Origin: Macrosoma leucophasiata
Lineage: Eukaryota; Arthropoda; Insecta; Lepidoptera; Hedylidae
Direction of reading: 5' to 3'
NCBI GenBank assembly: GCA_036365455.1
Contig: JAWQUS010000007.1
Coordinates: forward strand, 16,880,001-16,944,000
DNA: 64,000 nt
Shown: positions 56,216 through 64,000 of the stretch, piece by piece
How positions within the stretch are numbered: the stretch's first letter is position 1
Layout of the letters: every line of letters begins with the position of its first letter
Program-made: the position numbers and the translations under genes
The notes under the pieces: generated by a model
What the model was told of the DNA's origin: nothing
Databases searched by the model: none
The model's input: the letters and a program-made list of their open reading frames with translations, nothing else

Positions 56216-57020
56216 CAATATTTTGTTTTCTTTTTCATAATTTTAGTACATTTCAATGCGGAGTTTTAGATACATTATTTACCATTAAGCGGTAAATACA
56301 TTAATGTCTACGCTTTCGAACCATTATACGAGTGTAAAATGGTAAATGTCGGGATTTGAGACGTTTTTTTGGCGCCAGCTCATTAGTGAAATATTTTTTA
56401 CTATCGGTAGTGGTAGTGGTAGTTTCACTAAGTAATAATTTAGGCACATGTCTATAACACGACTGACGACGATTTTCCGAGGTGCAAATAAATCAAAATC
56501 CGAGCGCCGTACGCGCGATAAGCTGCGCTGGAACGTATAACGAGCAAGAGGGTATGAAATTAAAGTATCGGAATGTAAGTGGCGTGTGTCGAGGACTGTG
56601 GTGGTTTGTGGTGGTGTGACGGTGTGAGTGGTGTGATTAGTGTTGAGAGTTTTTTTTGTACTGAACCAGTACCTCCATTGTCCCGGTTCAATTGACGCGA
56701 GGCTGCCTCGGCTGCGTGGCGAAGTGACTACAAGCTTCGAAGGTTTTTGTCCAGCTGTGGACGTCTTTCGGCTGAAGTATGAACAACATGACAGAATTTG
56801 TGGAGAGATAAAATTTTTACCGTCCCTTACAAAGAATGACTAAGTCACACTTAAAGTTTTTAAGGCCAACTTGTTTGTATGTCCTACAATTTCAAATACA
56901 TCCCTTCATGTTGTTGTTACAATGTTGAAGCTGTGATACCTTTATTATCTCTTTACTACGTCACATCATAGTACCTACAAGATCAAGGAGTAACGCGTCA
57001 TAAATGTCATAATTTTTATG
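56216..57020. other. Unique sequence with a 5'UTR-like GT-rich CpG block
   Basis: Positions 56470-56860 are CpG-rich, with a G/T-rich run of GTGGTG/GTGTGA words at about 56590-56650, resembling insect 5' untranslated exons in style. A donor-like GTAAGTGG lies at 56574. The 67-codon frame at 56640 has no known domain. I do not call a gene. Confidence 0.25.
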
Positions 57021-57227
57021 TACTGGTGGCAGAGCTCCAGTGACGGAGCTCGCGGGCGTAAGCACTACCGCATTACCTAATATAGGTACTTGCCGCTAAA
57101 TGGAAGTGTTCAGAACTGCATCTGCATTTTGACCTCAGGTCTTTGTGTGGGTGTCTACAGGCTGCAGCCATCACTTAACATCAATGTGAACTGCATGCTT
57201 GTTTGCCACTTTCATTACATAAAAAAG
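57021..57227 (+). repeat. Family A retroposon with internal deletion
   Basis: It has an intact 5' end (TACTGGTGGCAGAGCTCCAG) and 3' end (GAACTGCATGCTTGTTTGCC, then 'actttcattacat' and A6), but the middle jumps from 'aatggaagtgttcagaact' to 'gcatctgcattttgacc'. About 90 bp of the core is missing. Confidence 0.88.
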
Positions 57228-58845
57228 TAGTAAGTAGTCACCAAATACATTTTCGAGTCGCTCGTACAATGTCATATTTTGTGCGGGACCAATGTTCCGC
57301 TTCTTGTATGTCCTGCTCAACACTAGGTGTGTCGTCGTGGCAGTGTGTCGGTACTGCGGGGCCGTGCGGGGCGCAGATGGAAATTTATCACGCCCGCCGG
57401 AGCTGAGACTACAAGTTCGCGCATTAAACGAGTCCGGGACATTAGCCGCTTGCAAGATGCCGCCCGAGATCATAATTAAGTGCCGCCCAATTTATCGGTG
57501 CGACCCGTGCCCGAAAACTCCCCTTAAACTTCCCTTATCGTAGCTACTAAAAGCTCTTTATTTTGTAGTTAGTCCGCCTCGGTGTTATCGCCTCTTATTG
57601 TACGCCTCAGAATAAGGCCCAGGTTGACGTATAGTTCTACTGTAACGTGACGTATCTACCTATAGATGTAGACAGTCGTTGTATAACAAACAAAGTTTTC
57701 CTTCGGTATTCGCTACCCTATGGTACCTATATACGAGTACATCGATAAAAATAGATCAAACTGATCCCATAGTTGGCAGTAAGAACTCGATCTATTACTC
57801 TCTATTACCCTGAGTACAAAAGCAGAGATACCGTTGCGGTAATGTCCTAGAATCCTTTGTTAAGACGGACACTATTGTTGTCTGCGACTTGGAAGATAAC
57901 AGCAGCAACGTCGGTTCACAAAAATACTTGTTTAATATGTTCTAGTTAAATAACGAAGCGAGCACGGCTCGAGTGTCGGTGTCTAGCGAATAAGCGAGTC
58001 GAAGTATGTCAAGCGGCGCATGGCCTCACGAGCCACGGTGCTCCGTCTTGCTGCTTAGACTAATTACTGCATCAGTTCGGCTAAACTGGTTAGGCGGGCG
58101 AGGGCAAGCCGAGCGATGTCGCCCCGGATTCGTTGATATTACACACCCTCGTTTCCCCCAGCCAACACATATTATTTTCACTAACCCTTCATACACCCGA
58201 ATAAACACGAAATTGTTTAATAATAATCTTAGTACCTACTTCACTAATTATAAACTGATTAACCGTAAGTTGAATATCGGTGTGAAACTATTTAATTGCG
58301 AAACGTTCCGAATGAATTTAAGTCAAATAGAAAGGTTAATTTGGCTATCGTCAAGTAATTACACACTCTGTCAACCGTTCACTTTGGGTAGCCGCCTACA
58401 GAAATAGCACTCTCGGCGGCACTGCGAAGGCAAGTCATTTCACGTATTAGATCGTCGACTGACCTAATGTTCTTTCACCCGCTCCATAGCACGTTAGTAA
58501 AACAGGCAATTTACGCGAGCCTATAAGTAACAAGATTCATTAAGGCTGTTACAAAGTGGCGCGGGCGTTCTTAAAGCGAATGGCCCTCGAGCTTACAGCG
58601 TTCATAATGGGCGTACGAGCCGGCCGAGGCGCCGCGCGCTATTTAATGAAACACCTGGAGAGGTCGTGCCTGCTTCCGTTGCATTAATCTCGCACCCCGC
58701 GGCTCGCCCGCCGCAGCTTTATTACCACCCAGACTGACCTCCCGTTTTAAACTGTGACCGATATAAAACGATTATTAATGGACTACCGTCGCACCAAACT
58801 TATAACACGTCCGTGATGTTGACCGATAATACGATAATGGACATT
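57228..58845. other. Unique sequence with CpG-rich islands
   Basis: GC-rich stretches lie at 57280-57540, 57950-58150 and 58410-58760, the last with 'ggccgaggcgccgcgcgc'. The open frames (for example 58006-58407) have no recognisable domain. Confidence 0.35.
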
Positions 58846-59180
58846 TTAATAATACCTCAACTGCCTCAGTAGCGTAGTGGTAGCAGGCCACTACTATTAC
58901 GCTGGAGGTCCTGGGTTCGATTCCCGGGTCGGGGACTATCAGAGATAACGGTTTAAAATCCTTTATCTCTGCTTCTATTGGGATTTTTCCATTTTCTGGA
59001 AGTTTCCCAGTACCCCGGAGTTTGGTAATGTGCCCGGAGATGGCAACAGGTTCGCCACCTGTTACATGGGCCAAAACGTAACCGGCGAGTCGTGGGTGTT
59101 TGCATGTATGATTGAATGCATGCATTTACCTCTGCCTACCCCTTCGGGGATTACAGGCGTGAAGTTACGTTAATAATACC
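58846..59180 (+). mobile_element. tRNA-derived SINE family F, full length, with 11-bp target-site duplication
   Basis: TTAATAATACC at 58846-58856 and 59170-59180 brackets a 313-bp SINE. Its head has the two internal RNA polymerase III promoter boxes: A box TAGCGTAGTGG (about 58869) and B box GGTTCGATTCC (58914-58924). The body contains 'ctggaagtttcccagtaccccgg' and 'gtaaccggcgagtcgtgggtg'. The 3' end, CTCTGCCTACCCCTTCGGGG then 'attacaggcgtgaag', is shared with the LINE at 13.6 kb. The minus-strand open frame 58775-59125 is an artefact of this SINE. The parental tRNA is not identified. Confidence 0.9.
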
Positions 59181-60169
59181 GAATAACTATACACTTTTTA
59201 TTTTATTTGACTTGTAAACAAAATACATTATCAAGTTCGTTCAACACACGGGCTCTCCATAAAATTACATGAATTTCCCTGTCCTCGTAGGAAGTAGCAT
59301 ATAGGATGAAAACAGATTGCTTGCGCCACGACATTATCCTGTAAAAGTGGGCAACTAATATTAAAGCCGGGATAAACAACGGGTGACCGCCCGGCGCCCG
59401 GCGGCAACGGCAAAAGTGGCCGAGATAACTCCGCGCACGAATGCATATTTTAACGTTAAGCTACGGCACCGCGATGCAAACTTTTTGGAAACTTCACCAG
59501 AGTGAATAATTCTTAGTTTAAGGACTCTTCAGAAAGAAGTCGATTTTCGCATCGCTAGTTTCGGCCAGTCGGTATCTCTGTCGTATTAATATTTATAGCT
59601 TCGTAATTTATCTATCTACGTTGTTCTTTGTGAGTGAGACGCGTGTTGAATGTTGATGTTACGTTAGCAATACGCGTTACGTAGGCAGGCGGCAAAGGCG
59701 CGCGTCGCCGCCCAGAGGCCGAAATAAAAAAGTGGCGGAGAACGCGAGGCGTAAACACGCGCCCCTCTCGCGTGACGGCTCATTAGCCACTCCCCTGCGC
59801 CTCTATAAATCATTTTAAATTCAAATTCTACTTACTTTCAGAATTGACTTTGCTTACCTAATTCCCTTCCCAGCCGCAAAATTTTGCAAATTAGATTTCA
59901 CCTTTTCCTCGTTTTGACTTGTCGGAAAAATTATTTGCGGCATCCGGGATCGGATCTTGGCCTATGATCGTGTTACCTGCCTCTATTGCACGATTCCAAC
60001 TTGAGACCCTTTGAATAATAATAGTCTGCCCCATCGGGGATAGCTTTTATAGAAAACCTTTTATAAAATCGCTGGTGTCTGTCGGCAGTGTTGGATATTG
60101 TTGATACCCAAAACGACAACTTGAGGTTACAATTTATACCAATCTATTGCTACGAGACAATATTCTTCA
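59181..60169. other. Unique sequence with CpG-rich blocks
   Basis: Positions 59230-59460 and 59640-59800 are GC-rich. CTATAAATC near 59802, downstream of a GC-rich stretch, resembles a TATA box, but no gene can be attached to it. Confidence 0.3.
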
Positions 60170-60214
60170 CATCGATGTGAACTGCATGCTTGTTATCCTT
60201 CATTACGTGAAAGA
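60170..60214 (+). repeat. Family A 3'-end fragment
   Basis: ACATCGATGTGAACTGCATG, then 'cttgttatccttcattacgtgaaag', is the last 45 bp of family A with a few changes. This is an extreme 5' truncation. Confidence 0.65.
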
Positions 60215-62835
60215 AATCCTACATCATTTGCGAATTCAAAAATAAATTTAAAACAGTCGTAAATAATATAGTTAGTTAATATTTCATTAGTTTCATTACA
60301 AATTTTGAGCAAACAGTATTTGAACATTAGGTAATAGATAAGTTAAAACTTTTGCTTCGCCTTCATATGCTATGTAGATATTACAAACACGCTGTAACGA
60401 ATACTGTCCCAAATTAGATCTTAGACATCAGAAACAGGGACACAGTAATAAATATCATGGATTTTTCAAAAAGAAAAAATAGTAGAGTCAGCTGGGCACG
60501 TGGCCGCGTGCCACGGATGCTCGCACACACATAGCTATGCACTACGCGCGATACCAATACACAGGTACAAGAGTTGGCACCGCTCGCCGGCCACTTCTAT
60601 TCCCGTCCCTGTTTGACATCATGAACATTTTTGGCACCCACTTTGGTGCGTACAAGTGGGCTTTGGAGCGGCCTGCGAGTGTGTCATTCATCTAATCGCT
60701 AGCTCATTGTTTTCCTCGTGTCGATTTGTCGGGACGCGTGTCGGGTCAGCCAATAGTGAAATAGTCGCGTATAGTGCGACGCCGACGTGCGCGTACGGCC
60801 GACCATACTCTATTGACCGCGCGTCGCCAATCCATCAATTGTGATCGATCAATCGATTAACTCACGCCTCGCTCGCTATCCGTCCTATTTGGCTCATCAA
60901 TTTATATTCATATAGCTGTGTATAATCATGTCAACTAATGAATGAATTTAATTAAGTAATAATTCGATGTTCGATGTACAGCTGTGAATAGTAGATAGAG
61001 AAGAATCATATGGCATCTGAATGCGGTCTCGATAGATTTCATGTAACGATTCTCTAAGCGAACTTTTGCTTGGTACTTGAACTGAACGAAAGCCGTTTGG
61101 CAAGTCGCATCGTTATCTTGGAATTATATATTAAAGGGAGATTGTCACCGGTGATTGCAGTAAGGAAGGTGGCGGCGCGTGCCAAGCGGCGGCTGCAGGC
61201 GGCCGCTGCACTCGAGCCTCGTTCGTTATACACGTTACAGTTCCCAAGTGCTCTCCGACGCCTTACTGCACTCGACGAGACACGAACGCCTCTGTTCATT
61301 TTTCGTCGTTGTCATTTTTTTTGTCGCGGGCAACCCAGATAGCAGATAGCGGTTGCGACCTCTTTGCTATCCCTCCCGCACCTGTCCCTATAAAGACGAT
61401 TTACACCTTCATATTTTTCGCCCCCGAGCGATCATCCCAGGAAGCGAGCTGGGGATAGTGATACCCACCTTACCCCTATTGCTACTGCACATTGTTGTGC
61501 TATAAAGGATACGGCGAGGGAAGCTCGCTCGGTTTACTCCGCCACTATCGCAAAAATGTTATTAGTTTTGGGTGGTTATTGCCCACCCTGCGACCACTCG
61601 ACCCTCTACCCTCTGCTCGAGTGAGTGCCGAAAATTCATTCAAAGGTTGCCCTTTACGTCTACTCTTGAGTCCTATCCCTTAAAATAATTTGAAATTTCG
61701 CTCATTTTCATTGTACCTGTTTAACACGTTTGGTATAAGTATTAATGGTTTTATTAAATTTGTTATAGTTTTCGTGACTTTCGTTTGAGGTTTTCAAACT
61801 ATCTCCATTATTGAATTTCATTAAAATCGGTTTACAGGTTTAACCGTGAAATTTAACAAACAGTCCCCTATGTTTATGATATTAATACAAATTACGTAAA
61901 ATGTAATAGACAGGGATTTACAAAGGTTTCGACGCACAAAGAGTGACAATGCTCATTTGTAGCTGAAAATTGAGTGGAATTTATCAAAGGGCAAACCAAT
62001 CGAGTTTTAGTGTATGTGTACATAACTAAACATGTTCTATATACAGCATATACCTATGTGATGGAATAGCAATGAATGTGTCGTAATGTGTCCAGCAGGA
62101 GCGACGCGGGCCATCCGTCTGAGGCGTCGAGGCCATTTATATCCGCGCGGGCATCCGTCACGCTAATCGCTGCGTACACCTGCAACTGCCCAGCGAACCG
62201 ATCTAAAAACCGTTTTACCTAACAATCCCGATACTCGGTAGAGTATTGAACACTACCTCCAATCGAACGTTTTTCCAGGCTTTAAAGTTCAATTTTGCAT
62301 TTCGTTTTTAGAAAAGAATGCTACTAGAAAAGTCCTTAATGTTTATGTCCAACAACACCGACCCCTGTTCAACCGCAAAGTTACTAATTGTCGAATCCGA
62401 TCGCGCTAATAAATACTAGTTTGATAGACCGAGTTATCACAGTTATGATGAGAACGTGATCATCCATTCAAGTTTCACAAACGGGTTGCTAGGAATCGAA
62501 ACTCGGTTAAAGTAGACGGCGCGGAGTAACAGGAAATAATAACTTTATCCCGAGCTTAACTGCGAGAGGACCGTCCAACTAACATTATGCCTGCCAGTAA
62601 CAAGTTAATCTAAATGCAGCCGACTGCTTCCACTCGCTAGTTGTAGCACGCATCGCCGAAGTTTAATAACTGAGAAAATTTGGAATTGGAACGTCTGCAA
62701 CTGATTTTACCGGCGAGCAAAGATTCACACTTGTCTGTTTGTTCATGACAAGCGAGCATGCAACTAAAGATGTTCTAATTTTACTAAAATAATAAATGTA
62801 AATCAATAAAAGTATCTACAACACCCATAGATATA
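60215..62835. other. Unique sequence with several strong CpG-rich islands
   Basis: Islands lie at 60480-60850, 61150-61680, 62090-62230 and 62360-62760. Open frames on both strands (for example 61054-61342) overlap each other and lack domains. The 60600-60850 block has 5'UTR-like composition. No repeats are recognised. Confidence 0.35.
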
Positions 62836-63010
62836 AAATATTGCACATCGAGCCTACGAAAGAGACAATCGGCTATTTTTGACTACATACACTGCCTAAG
62901 TAAGCTCTGATAGTCCGGAATAGGTCAAAACTTGATCAACATGGTCGATAAACTTCACATAGGTGAGATAACGCTCTACAGAGCCGAAATAAGCCGAAGT
63001 CTCCTTCCTA
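62836..63010. repeat. MITE family E, copy missing its right end
   Basis: The left TIR AAATATTGCACATCGAGCCT and the inner mirrored GAGATAACGCTCTACAGA and 'ccgaaataagccgaagtctcctt' are present; the final 'gctcgatgtgcaat' is replaced by unrelated sequence. It closely matches the 978-1202 copy inside ('ggtcaaaacttgatcaa'). Confidence 0.68.
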
Positions 63011-63375
63011 AACTCAAACTCAAGAATTTATTTAATCACTTGAAAATAATAGAATTTGCTTGTGATAAGTCAAAAGGTTTTATTTATTTATTTATTAAGT
63101 CTTTATTATCACAACACACATACAATATTGTTACAAATGGTGAACTTAACGCTAAGAGCGTTCTCTACCAGTTAAACCATTACTAGTGTAGAAAATTATA
63201 TGGCGGTATTACGACACAACAGACATACAGAGCATAATAATAATTCATACTTAGTATAACTAGTACATACAAATTTATACACATTTATTACATAAATAAT
63301 ATAATAAAGAATAGAATATAAATATATATATGTACATGTATAATATATAAATAAAAATATATATAAATAAATAAA
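63011..63375 (-). repeat. Probable LINE 3' end plus AT-rich tail
   Basis: On the minus strand 'ctggtagagaacgctcttagcgttaagttcaccatttgtaac' resembles the 3' untranslated end of a common lepidopteran LINE group, continuing to a TTTA repeat (63080-63098 on the plus strand). Positions 63240-63375 are almost pure A/T. The class is uncertain. Confidence 0.35.
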
Positions 63376-63562
63376 AGGTTCCGGTCAGGTGGTAATGTAC
63401 GGCTCTGTAATTTAAGGCACAGAGGCATACCTTACTCCTTAGGGCTCAGGAGTGGTAATGCATCTGCATTTTGACCTCTGGTCTTAGTGTAAGTGTCTAT
63501 AGGCTGCAGTCATCACTTTACATCAATGTGAACTGCATGCTTGTTTACCACTTCCATATTAA
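63376..63562 (+). repeat. Family A retroposon, 5'-truncated
   Basis: It starts at GGTTCCGGTCAGGTGG, within a few bases of the truncation point of the 39497 copy, and runs to GCATGCTTGTTTACCACTTC. No A tail or duplication is visible. Confidence 0.85.
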
Positions 63563-64000
63563 TTTGTTTCCATTTTTTATTTCACCATTGAGAAATAGTA
63601 AAAAAAATAAAAAGTTATTGAGATTTCCTACTATTTAAATTTCGTAGATATAGGTGAGGCACAATAACAATTTTTGTTAATTCGGTGTGATGTGAAATGG
63701 TGAAGACTTTGGTTTAAATATAAGTTTTTACGATCGTTCAACATTACCACTTAACATCTGGAAATAGTTCTCAATTTAACGAGTCACAAGCAATTGTCAC
63801 TTCCTACGGTACGAAGTCGTAAAAAGCATTATAAAATCTCGTAATTGAGTGTTTGGAAATGTGATGGGACATTTAAATGTAAATCATGAGCATGGAATGA
63901 CAACATATTTGTAGCGACAAGAAATTGTATGCTTATTCCTAAATTTATTTCGAATCATAATTTTGTTTGGCTTATCGTCCGTGAGCTATTAATACTCGTA
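63563..64000. other. AT-rich unique sequence
   Basis: No gene or recognised repeat up to the window end. Confidence 0.45.

Noticed and set aside
58775..59125. 116-codon minus-strand open frame containing a 'PDPGIEPRTSS' motif
   Set aside because: It is the antisense reading of the tRNA-derived SINE at 58857-59169. This motif is a familiar artefact of translated B-box regions.
62430..62455. miR-2-like TATCACAG followed by TGATGAG
   Set aside because: Only the seed and a few more bases agree, and no hairpin forms with the flanking sequence.
1..64000. CRISPR arrays, bacterial operons, rRNA genes, telomeric repeats
   Set aside because: No regularly spaced identical repeats with unique spacers, no rRNA signature, no TTAGG arrays and no bacterial gene layout were seen.

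Overview
This looks like nuclear DNA from a lepidopteran insect (moth or butterfly). The evidence is the alternation of AT-rich DNA with short CpG-rich blocks, the frequent TAGGTA/GTACCTA oligomers, and several dispersed repeats I recognise as typical of Lepidoptera (the 'CCGGCCAAGTGCGAGTCGGAC'-type repeat, the 'AGCTGAAGAGTTTGTTTG'-type repeat, a mariner with lepidopteran-like ends). The species cannot be fixed from the sequence. No rRNA gene, convincing functional tRNA gene, CRISPR array, bacterial operon or complete host protein gene was found. All protein-like sequence I can recognise belongs to broken transposable elements.

Layout. 1-9.3 kb: a dispersed repeat, a MITE, copies of a ~290-bp retroposon family (called family A here) and a long-hairpin MITE (family B). 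9.3-12.3 kb: CpG-rich blocks without recognisable genes. 12.3-17.8 kb: repeat-rich, with a second family B copy, three family A copies and a 5'-truncated LINE 3' end bounded by 14-bp duplications. 17.8-23 kb: mostly unique sequence with CpG-rich islands. 23.2-24.4 kb: simple repeats and a CR1-like reverse transcriptase pseudogene. 24.4-27.1 kb: unique sequence holding a weak micro-exon candidate. 27.1-30 kb: repeats. 30-37.4 kb: long unique stretch with CpG-rich islands. 37.4-49.8 kb: the densest repeat zone (tRNA-like element with inverted ends, second truncated LINE copy, two tRNA-type SINE-related pieces, a perfect 38-bp snap-back palindrome, a deleted mariner). 49.8-64 kb: a 411-bp inverted-repeat MITE, a full-length tRNA-derived SINE with an 11-bp target-site duplication, more family A copies and the densest set of unique CpG-rich islands.

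How the parts work together. The window is best read as a gene desert or a very long intron/intergenic regulatory landscape colonised by retroposons. The clearest mechanistic story is a LINE/SINE partnership: the LINE at 13.6, 37.9 and 52.75 kb and the tRNA-derived SINE at 58.9 and 40.4 kb end in nearly the same ~38-nt 3' tail, including a small stem-loop. This suggests that the SINE uses the LINE's reverse transcriptase. Several copies keep perfect target-site duplications, so some insertions are fairly recent. The unique CpG-rich islands are candidate cis-regulatory or conserved non-coding elements, but this cannot be tested without comparison to other genomes.
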